A stretch of 64,000 nucleotides of DNA from Sulfitobacter sp. S223 (GCF_025143825.1 NZ_CP083560.1:2232001-2296000), one strand, 5' to 3'. Counted from the stretch's first letter, positions 7,240-16,805 are shown. Notes: generated by a model not told the origin, from the sequence alone. Made by a program: numbers and translations.

Positions 7240-9954
7240 TTATACCGGCAATAATCGTTGCGTTGCGATCTGACGGGTTGTTCGAACAAGTCGTACCTCA
7301 AAGCTTCCACCCGTTTCATTTTGGACATAGCGGATTTCGCCCCCTAAACGGGTTATGATCTCGCGACAAATCGCAAGGCCCAAGCCTGCGCCATCCCCCT
7401 CGCCGCTGCCCAGACGGGCGAATTTTTCGAAAATCAAGCTTTGAGAATCGGCCGGAATACCACTGCCATTGTCTGTAAACCTGACGATCACTTCTTCCTC
7501 TTGCTGACGCACTGCGATGGTCAGGACCGGACCCGCCGCGTCACAGTATTTTATCGCATTTGTCACAAGATTGATGAAGACTTGCGCCAACCTGTCGGCA
7601 TCAGTGAACAAGATCACCTCCTCCGCTCGCGGCTTACGCCTTATCTCCATCCGGCGAGATGAGGATGCCTGCGCCGTTGTCACCGCTTGTTCAATGACGT
7701 CGCGCAAATTGACCTGCCGCGCGTTCAGCGAAACCTGTCCATTCTCCAACACAGACAAGTCCAGCAAATCATCCAGCAGACGCGTCAAACGGATGGCTTC
7801 GGAATGAATGATAGAGGCATAGCGGGTTTTCTCTGTCGGGTTCAGTTCTTCTACGTCCCTCAAAATCTCTGAAAATGACCGGATCGACGTCATCGGTGTC
7901 CGCAGTTCGTGGCTGATCTGACTCAGAAAGCTATCCTTTTGCAAAGACAACTGGGTCAGCTTTTCGTTGGCACGGCTCAATTCCCGCGCGGTTTCCGTCA
8001 ATTGGCGGGATTTTGTTTCAAGCTGGCTAGAATACTCGAGAATTTGCGCGGATTCATCCGCTACCGCCATCAGGTCTTCGACGGAAATTGCCTGTCCTCC
8101 AATAATCTGGCCAATCATCGCGTTGGCAGTGGCCGCACCGACAGACGCGGCCAACTCTCGCTCCAGAGCTTGCACAAATTCGGGTGTGGGCACCGGCGGT
8201 ACACCCACGCGACCTTGCTGCAATGCATGTGCGACAAAAAACGCCTGCGCTTCGGATGCCCCCAATATCCGCTGCGACATAATCATCAAATCCTCGGCCC
8301 CTCCTTCAGAGGCTGACCATCCATGGGCAGGTCCGGAAGAATGGTCGAACACGTTCACAAATTGCGCGCCCTGCAACCGCTCCAAAGGTGTGGGAAAGCT
8401 GAAAATAGAGACCACAAAGAAAAACAGCGTATTAAGAGAAAGGCTCCACCAGACCGCATGCACAACCGGATCAAGGCCGGTTATGCCAAACAGCGCCTCA
8501 GGCCTCAGAAAGCCGATCCCCAACAACCCGTTTTCAAATACGGCCGCCGAAAGAGCTGCATTAGGTCCAAAACTGGGCAGCAACATCGTATAGAGCCAGA
8601 TAACGAACCCGATGCTCAATCCGGCCACCGCGCCGGTACGCGTAGCCCCGCGCCAAAAGATGCCCCCCAGCAAGGCGGGCAGAAACTGTGCGACACCACC
8701 GAAAGAGATCAATCCGATCGCTGCCAGCGCGCCCGAGCCACCAGAGGCGCGATAGTATAAATAGCCCAACGAGATGATTAAAAGAATGGACAGCCGCCGC
8801 GCACGGATCACCACATCACGCACATCCCCCGATTGATGGGCGCCCGTTTCCGCAAGCTTCAACCAGATCGGCATGAAAATGTGGTTGGACATCATCGTAC
8901 TTAGCGCCAGCGTCGCCACAATCACCATAGACGTTGCCGAAGAAAAGCCGCCTAGAAATGCCAGCATCGCCAGCCCGTTCTGGCCCTGACTTAGCGGGAC
9001 AGTCAGAACATAAAGATCGGGGTTGGTACCTGCCGGCATCAGTTCCAGCCCGACGACCGCAATAGGCACAACAAAGAGACTCATCGCCATCAAATACAAA
9101 GGGAACGCCCAACTGGCGATTTGCAGGTGCCGCTCGTCGTCATTCTCAACAACCATGACTTGGAACATCCGCGGCAAACAGACCAAAGCGGCAGCCGATA
9201 GAACAATCAGCGCTGTCCAGCGACCGCCGCCCGTTTCCCAAGTGGCAATTTGTGATGCGTCGATCCGATCCAGCGTTTCTGCCACGCCGCCCGACACCCC
9301 CCAAACCACGAAGACCCCCACGGCCAGCAGCGCGACCAATTTAACAACCGCCTCAACGGCGACAGCAATGACAACACCGTGGTGACGCTCGTTTGCATTA
9401 AGGTTTCGCGTGCCAAAAAGCACGGTAAACAGCGCCAGACCTGCCGCAACCCAGAAGGCAGCATTTTCTGTAATCTGGGTTTCTGACCCGCCCCCAGTGT
9501 CCGAGCTGGCAAAGATTGAGACCGAAAGGGTAACCGACTGCAATTGCAGCGCAATATAGGGCGTCACACCCACGACCGCCATGATTGTCACCATAACAGC
9601 CAGCAAGTTCGACTTGCCGTAGCGGGCGGAGATGAGGTCCGCCACAGAGGTAACCCTCTGCGCGCGCCCGATCCGAACCAACCGGCGCAACACCCACCAC
9701 CAGCCTATCATCACCAATGATGGGCCCAGATAGATTGTGACATACTCAAGACCGGAGCGTGCAGCGTATCCGACTGCGCCGTAGAACGTCCATGCCGTGC
9801 AATAGATTGATAAAGACAGGGTGTAGACCAGAGGCGAGCGCAACAGCCAGCCCCCCCGCCCTCTCAGCGCCGCACGTTCAGCCAGAAAAGCGACCAGAAA
9901 CAGGCCTGCTACATAGACCAGACAGACAGCAATCAGCAGATTGAGCGTGACCAT
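7240..9954 (-). CDS. Sodium:solute symporter-type sensor histidine kinase
   Basis: A 904-residue fusion. Residues about 1-530 hold some 13 membrane spans with SSS (PutP-like) family features such as YCTAWTFYGAVGYAARSG and GGFSSATSMVIVATLALS. A cytosolic linker with a coiled coil (about 620-665) leads to a HisKA domain with the phospho-acceptor His682 in QISHELRTPMTSIRSF, then an HATPase domain with the N-box NLVTNAIKYCD and the G-box GDGAGLGLAICREI. The family includes CbrA and CrbS, which link substrate transport to carbon-source signalling. It is the last gene of a three-gene operon, and its start overlaps the preceding stop as TGATG, predicting translational coupling. The sensed ligand is unknown. 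Confidence 0.92.
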   Translation of the reverse strand: MVTLNLLIAVCLVYVAGLFLVAFLAERAALRGRGGWLLRSPLVYTLSLSIYCTAWTFYGAVGYAARSGLEYVTIYLGPSLVMIGWWWVLRRLVRIGRAQRVTSVADLISARYGKSNLLAVMVTIMAVVGVTPYIALQLQSVTLSVSIFASSDTGGGSETQITENAAFWVAAGLALFTVLFGTRNLNANERHHGVVIAVAVEAVVKLVALLAVGVFVVWGVSGGVAETLDRIDASQIATWETGGGRWTALIVLSAAALVCLPRMFQVMVVENDDERHLQIASWAFPLYLMAMSLFVVPIAVVGLELMPAGTNPDLYVLTVPLSQGQNGLAMLAFLGGFSSATSMVIVATLALSTMMSNHIFMPIWLKLAETGAHQSGDVRDVVIRARRLSILLIISLGYLYYRASGGSGALAAIGLISFGGVAQFLPALLGGIFWRGATRTGAVAGLSIGFVIWLYTMLLPSFGPNAALSAAVFENGLLGIGFLRPEALFGITGLDPVVHAVWWSLSLNTLFFFVVSIFSFPTPLERLQGAQFVNVFDHSSGPAHGWSASEGGAEDLMIMSQRILGASEAQAFFVAHALQQGRVGVPPVPTPEFVQALERELAASVGAATANAMIGQIIGGQAISVEDLMAVADESAQILEYSSQLETKSRQLTETARELSRANEKLTQLSLQKDSFLSQISHELRTPMTSIRSFSEILRDVEELNPTEKTRYASIIHSEAIRLTRLLDDLLDLSVLENGQVSLNARQVNLRDVIEQAVTTAQASSSRRMEIRRKPRAEEVILFTDADRLAQVFINLVTNAIKYCDAAGPVLTIAVRQQEEEVIVRFTDNGSGIPADSQSLIFEKFARLGSGEGDGAGLGLAICREIITRLGGEIRYVQNETGGSFEVRLVRTTRQIATQRLLPV

Positions 9955-10232
9955 CAGTCTTTGGACCCGGGGGCCGCGACATCGACACCGATTTTGTCAC
10001 GGGTCCAGCGCCACAATGCAAAGGAGGCGGTGATGGCCAGCAACCAGACAGAAAACACATACCACAGCGCCGTTGAAAGAGCGACAGACGGCTCCGCTTC
10101 AGCGCCATTCGGCCACATGGTAGGCACCACAACCCACAAAAGTGCGCCAAGGAATGGCAGCATCCTTATTGCGTCCATAATCCTGCGAAAACGGTAGCTT
10201 CGCCGCTCGAGAAACAGCCGCCCCTCCGGCAT
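9954..10232 (-). CDS. Small membrane protein coupled to the symporter kinase
   Basis: The 92-residue product has a basic N-terminus (LFLERRSYRFRRIMD), then two membrane spans around residues 23-39 (MLPFLGALLWVVVPTMW) and 52-73 (ALSTALWYVFSVWLLAITAS). It overlaps the receiver gene upstream and the kinase gene downstream by one base each (TGATG at both joints). Position and topology recall the small partner subunits of some SSS symporters, so a helper role for the symporter-kinase is plausible, but I recognise no named family. Confidence 0.75.
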   Translation of the reverse strand: MPEGRLFLERRSYRFRRIMDAIRMLPFLGALLWVVVPTMWPNGAEAEPSVALSTALWYVFSVWLLAITASFALWRWTRDKIGVDVAAPGSKD

Positions 10233-10609
10233 CAGTTCACACGGCCGGCAGTCAACTCGCGCACAGCAGAAAGCATTTCATCGTTCGCAAACGGTTTTGT
10301 CATGAAGCGGCTGACGCCGGCTTGCAGCGCCATTTCGCGGTCACGCGCCTGTCCGCGTGCCGTCAGCATAAGGACGGGCATCCCTTTCAGGCTTTCATCG
10401 CGGCGCAATTCCGCAAGAATTTCAAATCCCGTCTTCCCGGGCAGCATCACATCCAAAATCACAAGGTCCGGGCGCGCAGCGCGGATCACATCCGCCGCGT
10501 TCCCGCCGTTTGCCAGTGTTTCTACACGCCAACCGTCCCGCCCCAATAGAAACCTGATCGCTTCCGCGATGTTGGTTTCATCCTCCACCAACACAACATG
10601 TTTGCTCAT
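10232..10609 (-). CDS. Stand-alone receiver-domain response regulator
   Basis: A 125-residue CheY-type receiver without an output domain. Acidic pocket residues are in VLVEDETN, the phospho-acceptor is Asp53 in LVILDVMLPGKTG, the conserved Thr/Ser is in MLTARG and the Lys in FMTKPFAND. The start at 10609 has a strong ribosome site (gaggaggc) and was preferred over a start 8 codons upstream. It is the first gene of the operon with the small membrane protein and the symporter-kinase, so it is the likely phosphorylation partner of that kinase; the downstream output must come from protein interactions. Confidence 0.93.
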   Translation of the reverse strand: MSKHVVLVEDETNIAEAIRFLLGRDGWRVETLANGGNAADVIRAARPDLVILDVMLPGKTGFEILAELRRDESLKGMPVLMLTARGQARDREMALQAGVSRFMTKPFANDEMLSAVRELTAGRVN

Positions 10610-10740
10610 GCAAGCCTCCTCCCCCGTCTGCACGGCCGTGTGTCTGATCTGACGTCAGTTACGCGGCTGTGGCTGACGCACAAGATGCACCCTTACACGC
10701 GGCGTGTCAAAACCTATGCCTCTTATCCTCATAGCACGGG

Positions 10741-12033
10741 CTAAGTCTTCATGATCGACGGCTCACGCCGCGCATGGCATTTTTCCTGCGGACAGATTCG
10801 GCAGGTCGCACCCACGGCGCGCACAGGCTGGTCAGTATCACCCGCAGGCGTCGGCAATAGCAGCATCACGCAGCGCGCCGGTACAGGTGTGTTATAGTCA
10901 TAGGCAGGTGCAAGTTCGGTCGTGGCAAACGCGTCAAACTGCATCTGCCCCCGCCCAAGTTGTCCGACCCGCTCCCGCAGGACCGCACCGGGGGCTGCCA
11001 AAGCAGCAAACAGCGGCCACAACGGGCAGCAGCTGTCAAACCGCGGCACCGAAAAGCCGGCAACGGACTTACGAAAGATCACCGTGCCGGAGCGATCACA
11101 GACGACCAACCCCGCCCCCAGTGAAGGGAGCGCCGCAAGGCGGCGCAGCATTACGGCAACCGGCACAGAAAAATGACGCGCCAGCGTTACGGGATCAACG
11201 CCCTGCGCTGCGACAGCGGACTGCAAAGCGTCCAGCGGCAAAACTTTTGCATCCTCGCGCACCTGCTCCAGCACGCCGCGCAAGATAAATCGGGCAGCGT
11301 CGGAAAGGACCATATCCTGCCGCTGAAGGACATCTTCAATCCTGACCTTGGCGCTTTGGGCCTCCAGTTCAGGAAAGTGATAATCCTGCGCAGCCAGATA
11401 GACCTCTACTTCCTCTTGCGGGGATTTTCCCCCTCCGGCTGCGCTTTTGCCCTGCTCCAGATATCCCACCAATGATTGGGCGCTCTGGGCAAGCCTGCGA
11501 CTGTCTGCATCCAGATTGGCGTGGAAGCGATCCTGCCATTCAGGCTCAAGCCCGCCATCCCCTGCAAGGATTTCAGCGGTAGAACGGACAGCGGCAGCAG
11601 TGGTCAGCAGTTCGTGCATGGAATCCGCCAGATGCGGATCATGCGCCATGCGGTCGCTCAGGCTTTCGACCGTGCGCTCCAGCGCGGCAACCCGCCGCTG
11701 GCTGGCAGCAAGAGCTTCGGCCCACCCCGGAAACCGGCCGGCAAACGCCTCTGCGCGGTGGGCATCCTCGGATGTCAGATTGGCGGCTTGCGCGGCTTCT
11801 CCGAGCATCCCCAATAGCGCGGCTTCAGCCCCTTCAGTCAACGCCTGCGGCTCGACCTCCAGCGCGTCGGCAATATTAAGCAACAGCTTACCGCCGATTC
11901 TACGGCGATTGTGCTCGATCAAGTTCAGATAGCTCGCAGAGATGCCGATTGTGCGGGCCAGATCAGCCTGCTTTATGCCCAGCATCGTGCGACGTTCGCG
12001 GATGCGACTGCCGGTCAGGCTCTCACGTGCCAT
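10741..12033 (-). CDS. ScfR/PrpR-type XRE-family regulator (DUF2083)
   Basis: A 430-residue transcription factor. Residues about 8-65 form an XRE helix-turn-helix (IRERRTMLGIKQADLARTIG and ISASYLNLIEHNRR). The rest carries the short-chain fatty acyl regulator arrangement, with ARHFSVPVAVMLRRLAALP in the middle and a C-terminal Cys-rich motif CRICPQEKCHARREPSI plus an upstream CCPLWPLF. In the related mycobacterial PrpR, C-terminal cysteines bind a [4Fe-4S] cluster; cluster binding here is inference. Members control propionate, acetate or glyoxylate metabolism. A palindrome just upstream of its start could be an autoregulatory site. The divergent neighbour is an ABC transporter operon. Confidence 0.88.
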   Translation of the reverse strand: MARESLTGSRIRERRTMLGIKQADLARTIGISASYLNLIEHNRRRIGGKLLLNIADALEVEPQALTEGAEAALLGMLGEAAQAANLTSEDAHRAEAFAGRFPGWAEALAASQRRVAALERTVESLSDRMAHDPHLADSMHELLTTAAAVRSTAEILAGDGGLEPEWQDRFHANLDADSRRLAQSAQSLVGYLEQGKSAAGGGKSPQEEVEVYLAAQDYHFPELEAQSAKVRIEDVLQRQDMVLSDAARFILRGVLEQVREDAKVLPLDALQSAVAAQGVDPVTLARHFSVPVAVMLRRLAALPSLGAGLVVCDRSGTVIFRKSVAGFSVPRFDSCCPLWPLFAALAAPGAVLRERVGQLGRGQMQFDAFATTELAPAYDYNTPVPARCVMLLLPTPAGDTDQPVRAVGATCRICPQEKCHARREPSIMKT

Positions 12034-12045
12034 GATGGTCAGTCA

Positions 12046-12056
12046 CGCAATTTGCG
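12046..12056. promoter_or_regulatory. Palindrome upstream of the ScfR-like gene, possible operator
   Basis: An 11-base palindrome cgcaatttgcg centred 18 bases upstream of the regulator's start codon. It resembles the TTTGCAAA-type cores reported for RamB/PrpR-class regulators, which makes autoregulation plausible. Only one copy was noticed here. Confidence 0.35.
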
Positions 12057-12269
12057 TCCGAAATCAGTGGCTTTCTGCGCTGCAACATCACTAAATTTAC
12101 ACCTCCCATGAACTCTATGTTTATTTATTTACAAATAAAGTCATTCAATCAAGGCCCTTATTGCGACCGCCCCCTCCCGCCCCGATACTGGATTTGCACG
12201 GTTAACGTGTCGGCACCAACACTCGGGAGAAGGTTGTGGTGCCAGTTTCAAAATTTTCGGGAGGACTTC

Positions 12270-13634
12270 ATGTCAACTTTTAATCCGACACGTCGCGGTC
12301 TGATCAAAACCGGCGCATTCGCCGGTGCCGGTCTTGCACTGCCAACATATCTGCGTGCCGAAGCGCATGCCGGCTACACCAATGCCCCACAAGGCGACAC
12401 TGTTACACTGGGCTTCAACGTTCCCCAGTCCGGTCCCTACGCGGATGAGGGCGCAGACGAGCTGCGCGCATTCGAACTGGCCGTTGAGCACCTGAACGGT
12501 GAAGGCGACGGCGGCATGCTGCAAACCTTCAGCTCCAAAGTGCTGGACGGTACAGGCATCATGGGCAAAAAGGTCCAGTTCGTAACAGGCGACACACAGA
12601 CCAAGTCTGACGCCGCACGCGCTTCTGCCAAGTCGATGATCGAAAAAGACGGTGCCGTGATGATTTCCGGTGGCTCTTCCTCCGGTGTGGCTGTTGCTGT
12701 TCAGGCTCTGTGCCAGGAAGCCGGCATCATCTTTATGGCAGGTCTGACGCACGCCAACGACACAACGGGTAAAGACAAGCGGGCCAACGGCTTCCGCCAC
12801 TTCTTTAACTCCTACATGTCCGGTGCGGCGCTCGCGCCTATCCTTGTCAACGAATATGGCGCGGATCGTAAAGCATACCACCTGACCGCCGACTACAACT
12901 GGGGTTATACCACAGAAGAAGCCGTGCGTTCCTCCACCGAGGCATTGGGCTGGGAAACCGTCAACGCTGTGAAAACACCGCTGACACAGACAGACTTCTC
13001 TGCCTACATCGCACCTGTTCTGCAGTCCGGCGCCGATGTTCTGGTTCTGAACCACTATGGCGGCAACATGGTCAACTCCCTGACCAACGCTGTTCAGTTC
13101 GGCCTGCGCGACAAGATGGTCAACGGCAAGAAGTTCGAAATCGTTGTGCCGCTCTACTCCGAGCTGATGGCCCGCGGTGCTGGTGCCAACATCAAAGGTA
13201 TCGTCGGTTCGCAGAACTGGGACTGGTCGCTCGAAGACAAGCTGGGCGCGCGCTATGCAGGTACAAACGCCTTTGTTAAGTCGTTTGGTACAAAATACGG
13301 CTTCCCACCATCACAGGCGGCGCACACATGCTACGTGCAGACCCTGTTGTATGCGGATGCGGTTACACGCGGTAAATCCTTCAACCCATGCTCAGTCGCC
13401 GAAGCGCTTGCAGGGTTTGAATTTGACGGTTTGGGCAACGGCCCGACACTGTACCGTGCCGACGATCACCAGTGCTTCAAAGACGTTCTGGTCGTGAAGG
13501 GTAAAGAGAACCCGGATAACCAGTACGATCTGGTTGAAATCGTTGAAGTAACACCAACTGAGCAGGTTACATACGCGCCTGACCACCCACAGTTTGCTGG
13601 TGGCTCGCTCGGAACATGCAACCCGGGCGCATAA
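12270..13634 (+). CDS. Branched-chain amino acid/amide ABC transporter substrate-binding protein
   Basis: Periplasmic type I binding protein of the HAAT (LivK/UrtA-like) class, 454 residues. The start at 12270 has the site gggagg and yields a Tat-type signal with TRRGLIKTGAFAGAGLALP near the N-terminus; the 54-codon upstream extension is rejected. The mature part has LGFNVPQSGPYADEG, ISGGSSSGVAVAVQALCQE and the lobe-2 motif YHLTADYNWGYTTEEAV. Four transporter genes follow in order. No urease or amidase gene is close, so urea, amides or amino acids are all possible substrates. A strong hairpin follows the stop codon and may raise the level of this mRNA segment relative to the permeases. Confidence 0.9.
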   Translation: MSTFNPTRRGLIKTGAFAGAGLALPTYLRAEAHAGYTNAPQGDTVTLGFNVPQSGPYADEGADELRAFELAVEHLNGEGDGGMLQTFSSKVLDGTGIMGKKVQFVTGDTQTKSDAARASAKSMIEKDGAVMISGGSSSGVAVAVQALCQEAGIIFMAGLTHANDTTGKDKRANGFRHFFNSYMSGAALAPILVNEYGADRKAYHLTADYNWGYTTEEAVRSSTEALGWETVNAVKTPLTQTDFSAYIAPVLQSGADVLVLNHYGGNMVNSLTNAVQFGLRDKMVNGKKFEIVVPLYSELMARGAGANIKGIVGSQNWDWSLEDKLGARYAGTNAFVKSFGTKYGFPPSQAAHTCYVQTLLYADAVTRGKSFNPCSVAEALAGFEFDGLGNGPTLYRADDHQCFKDVLVVKGKENPDNQYDLVEIVEVTPTEQVTYAPDHPQFAGGSLGTCNPGA

Positions 13635-13647
13635 TCGCCTGATTGCC

Positions 13648-13678
13648 GTGCAGGGCGGGCCACACGCCCGCCCTGCAC
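13648..13678 (+). promoter_or_regulatory. Intercistronic hairpin after the binding-protein gene
   Basis: A perfect 13-bp GC-rich stem (gtgcagggcgggc / gcccgccctgcac) with a 5-base loop lies 14 bases after the binding-protein stop codon. It lacks a T-run, so it is more likely an mRNA-stabilising or partially terminating element than a full terminator. Such hairpins are common after binding-protein genes in ABC operons. Confidence 0.7.
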
Positions 13679-13760
13679 CACCACACAGTTTCTAATTAAC
13701 AGCCCGCAAATCCGCCAAACGCCCTTGGGCGCGCAGCATTCGTGACAGATGGGACGGACC

Positions 13761-14792
13761 ATGGACGCAATTCTCCTTCAAATTCTCAACGGCCTAGACA
13801 AAGGATCCGCCTACGCGCTGATTGCTTTGGGCCTGACGTTGATTTTCGGCACGCTCGGGGTGGTCAACTTTGCCCACGGCGCGCTGTTCATGATCGGTGC
13901 TTTCTGCGCCGTGACCTTTACCAATCTGCTGACGCTGAGCCACATCGTTATTGATGAGACTCGCACGGACTTTCTGGGCAATCCGATGAAGGTCGAAGTA
14001 CCTTATCTGTATGACCTGTTCGGGCAAGAAACAGGGGACGCGCTGATTGACTGGGCGGTGCCGCTGTCAATCCTCTTCGCCATTCCCGTGATGATCGCCA
14101 TCGGCTTCATCATGGAGCGCGGGCTGATCAAACATTTCTACAAACGCCCCCACGCGGACCAGATCCTTGTGACCTTCGGTCTGGCCATCGTGATGGCAGA
14201 AATCATCAAGTACTACTACGGTGCCAACCCGATCCCGACACCCGCACCTGCGGCCTTCGCCGGATCGTTCGATTTTGGCGCGCTTCTGGGGTTTGATCCG
14301 AACACGATCATCTATCCTTACTGGCGCCTGATCTACTTCGGCTTTGCCGCCCTTGTGATCGGTGCTGTGTTCGCCTTCTTGCAATTCACGACCTTCGGAA
14401 TGGTTGTCCGCGCCGGTATGGCCGACCGCGAAACCGTAGGTTTGCTGGGCATCAACATCGACAAACGCTTTACCATCATGTTCGGCATCGCTGCCGCGGT
14501 GGCAGGGCTTGCCGGTGTTATGTACGCGCCCATCAACTCACCTAACTATAACATGGGCATGGACTTTCTGGTGCTCAGCTTTGTTGTGGTGGTTGTCGGG
14601 GGCATGGGCTCTTTGCCCGGTGCGGTGCTCGCGGGTTTCCTGCTGGGTATCCTTGAGAGCTTTGCTTCGATGTCTGTGGTGCTGGATCTTATTCCGGGCA
14701 TCAACCAGATCATCATCTATCTTGTTGCGATCATCATTTTGCTGACGCGTCCCCGTGGCCTGATGGGCCGCAAAGGCGTGATGGAGGACTAA
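13761..14792 (+). CDS. Branched-chain amino acid/amide ABC transporter permease (LivH type)
   Basis: Inner-membrane permease of the LivH/UrtB class. The start at 13761 (MDAILLQILNGLDKGSAYAL) has ggacgg just upstream and gives the usual N-terminus; an in-frame ATG at 13749 is an alternative. Family motifs include GLTLIFGTLGVVNFAHGALF, the ABC-coupling region GMADRETVGLLGIN and AVAGLAGVMYAPINSP, then SFVVVVVGGMGSLPGAVLAG. At about 343 residues it has a longer periplasmic insert after the second span than LivH. It precedes the LivM-type gene by three bases. Confidence 0.93.
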   Translation: MDAILLQILNGLDKGSAYALIALGLTLIFGTLGVVNFAHGALFMIGAFCAVTFTNLLTLSHIVIDETRTDFLGNPMKVEVPYLYDLFGQETGDALIDWAVPLSILFAIPVMIAIGFIMERGLIKHFYKRPHADQILVTFGLAIVMAEIIKYYYGANPIPTPAPAAFAGSFDFGALLGFDPNTIIYPYWRLIYFGFAALVIGAVFAFLQFTTFGMVVRAGMADRETVGLLGINIDKRFTIMFGIAAAVAGLAGVMYAPINSPNYNMGMDFLVLSFVVVVVGGMGSLPGAVLAGFLLGILESFASMSVVLDLIPGINQIIIYLVAIIILLTRPRGLMGRKGVMED

Positions 14793-14795
14793 ACC

Positions 14796-15995
14796 ATGCT
14801 CGGACTGACAAAACGCGATGCGGGGCTGCTGGTGATTGTTGCCATCCTCTGCCTCTTTGCTCCCTTCCTTCTAAACCCCTTCCCTGAAGGGTCTGCCATG
14901 GCGCAGTTCAACGCGGGCTATCCCGATTTGATGCAACGTCTGGTGATCTTTGGCATCTTTGCCATCGGATTTAACATTCTGTTCGGCCTGACAGGCTACC
15001 TCAGCTTTGGCCACGCGGCCTTTCTGGGTGTCGGTTCCTACGCCGCGATCTGGATGATGAAGCTGCTGACGATGAACATCATTCCGGCGATCTTCATCTC
15101 GGTTCTGGTGGCGGGCCTGTTCTCTCTGCTGGTTGGGTGGATTTCACTGCGCCGCTCGGGCATCTACTTCTCCATCCTGACGCTTGCCTTTGCTCAGATG
15201 TCTTATGCGCTGGCCTATTCGGTTCTGACACCGATCACCGGTGGTGAAACCGGCCTTCAGCCGAAGTTCTCTGACCCTCGCATCCTTGACGCGGTTCCTG
15301 CCGACGGCCGGACACCACAAGCCAATCTCTTCGGGCTTGATATGAAAGCCACCACCGAGTGGAACGTAGGCGACTGGGTATTCACCTTCAACGCAGGGTA
15401 TTATGTGGCCGCGCTGATCATGTTGATCGCCTTCTATCTGTCGATCCGCATCTTCCGCTCTCCCTTTGGCATGATGCTGCGGGCTGTAAAGTCCAACCAG
15501 CAGCGGATGAACTACACCGGCCTGAACTCCAAGCCCTACACGCTTGCGGCCTTTGTGATCTCTGGCATGTATGCCGGTCTGGCGGGTGGCCTTCTGGTTG
15601 CTATGGACACGCAGGTTGGTGCAGAGCGCATGTTCTGGACTGCTTCCGGTGAGGTGGTGCTGATGACCATCCTTGGCGGTGCGGGTACGCTGATCGGTCC
15701 GGTCCTGGGTGCTGGTTTCATCAAATACATGGAAAACATCGTCTCCAAGATCAACAAAACTGTTCTGGAACAGTGGTTTGCCTTCCTTCCCGACGGGATC
15801 GAAGACCTGCTGATCACGCTGGTCTACCCTTTCGTGGGCAAGGGCTGGCACCTGACGCTGGGTCTGCTGTTCATGCTGGTTGTGATCTTCCTGCCCGGTG
15901 GTCTGGTCGAAGGTGGTCAGCGTATCGGCAAGCTATTTGGCCGCAAGAAAGCTGATCCGAACTCGCCTGACGGCAAAACCACACCTGCTGAATAA
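14796..15995 (+). CDS. Branched-chain amino acid/amide ABC transporter permease (LivM type)
   Basis: Second inner-membrane permease of the transporter, 399 residues. It shows the LivM signature [20 protein letters not shown], the coupling loop [18 protein letters not shown] and [20 protein letters not shown], with about ten membrane spans and a longer periplasmic segment around residues 140-190. The C-terminus is hydrophilic ([13 protein letters not shown]). The stop is followed by an AGGAG site for the ATPase gene 12 bases later, in keeping with a single operon. Confidence 0.93.
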   Translation: MLGLTKRDAGLLVIVAILCLFAPFLLNPFPEGSAMAQFNAGYPDLMQRLVIFGIFAIGFNILFGLTGYLSFGHAAFLGVGSYAAIWMMKLLTMNIIPAIFISVLVAGLFSLLVGWISLRRSGIYFSILTLAFAQMSYALAYSVLTPITGGETGLQPKFSDPRILDAVPADGRTPQANLFGLDMKATTEWNVGDWVFTFNAGYYVAALIMLIAFYLSIRIFRSPFGMMLRAVKSNQQRMNYTGLNSKPYTLAAFVISGMYAGLAGGLLVAMDTQVGAERMFWTASGEVVLMTILGGAGTLIGPVLGAGFIKYMENIVSKINKTVLEQWFAFLPDGIEDLLITLVYPFVGKGWHLTLGLLFMLVVIFLPGGLVEGGQRIGKLFGRKKADPNSPDGKTTPAE

Positions 15996-16007
15996 GGAGC
16001 GCATGAC

Positions 16008-16769
16008 ATGGGTATTCTCGAAGTCAAAAACGTCAACAAGCGCTTCGGCGGACTGCAAGCGCTGGGGAACGTGAACCTTAGCATTGCAGAAAACACCGTC
16101 CACGCGATCATCGGCCCCAACGGGGCTGGTAAATCCACCCTCCTGAACTGTCTGGTGGGCAAACTGATCCCGGACACCGGTTCTGTCATGTTCGACGGCC
16201 AATCGGTGCTGGGGCGCAAGCCCTACGAAATCAACCAGATGGGCATCTCTCGTGTGTTCCAGACGCCTGAAATCTTTGGCGACCTGAACGTGATGGAAAA
16301 CATGTTGATCCCCTGCTTTGCCAAACGGGATGGCGCGTTCAGCATGCATGCCCTCGGCAGCATCGATTCCGAACAGGACGTGGTCGAAAAAGCCAAGAAG
16401 ATGCTTGAAGACATGAACCTCTATGACAAACGCGACATGCATGCATCGTCCATGTCACGCGGTGACAAGCGCCGTCTTGAGATCGCGATGTGTCTAAGCC
16501 AGGAACCGCGCCTGCTGCTGCTGGATGAACCCACAGCCGGTATGGCCCGTGCCGACACCAACAACACCATCGACCTGCTCAAGCAGATCAAGGAAGAGCG
16601 CGACATCACCATCGCCATCATCGAGCATGACATGCATGTGGTGTTCTCCTTGGCCGAGCGGATCACAGTTCTGGCACAAGGCACGCCTCTGGTTGAAGAC
16701 ACGCCCGACAACATCAAGGGCCATCCAAAAGTGAAAGAAGCCTATCTCGGGGAGACGCAGGAAGTTTAA
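16008..16769 (+). CDS. ABC transporter ATPase (LivG/UrtD type)
   Basis: First cytosolic ATPase of the transporter, 253 residues. Walker A is GPNGAGKST, Walker B LLLLDEPTAGM, followed by the H-loop in AIIEHDMHVVFSLAER. The signature loop reads SMSRGDKRRLEIAM, so the usual LSGGQ core is replaced by MSRGD; LivG-type proteins often carry LSYGQQRRLEIA, so this is a further divergence. The C-terminal segment (VEDTPDNIKGHPKVKEAYLG) is standard for this class. It is paired with the second ATPase 36 bases downstream. Confidence 0.93.
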   Translation: MGILEVKNVNKRFGGLQALGNVNLSIAENTVHAIIGPNGAGKSTLLNCLVGKLIPDTGSVMFDGQSVLGRKPYEINQMGISRVFQTPEIFGDLNVMENMLIPCFAKRDGAFSMHALGSIDSEQDVVEKAKKMLEDMNLYDKRDMHASSMSRGDKRRLEIAMCLSQEPRLLLLDEPTAGMARADTNNTIDLLKQIKEERDITIAIIEHDMHVVFSLAERITVLAQGTPLVEDTPDNIKGHPKVKEAYLGETQEV

Positions 16770-16805
16770 GCCACCTGCCCTGCCCGTATCCAAAGGACAC
16801 ATGAC

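Noticed and set aside
12273..13055. Minus-strand 260-codon frame inside the substrate-binding protein gene
   Set aside because: Fully antisense to a clear Tat-signal binding protein; no family features of its own.
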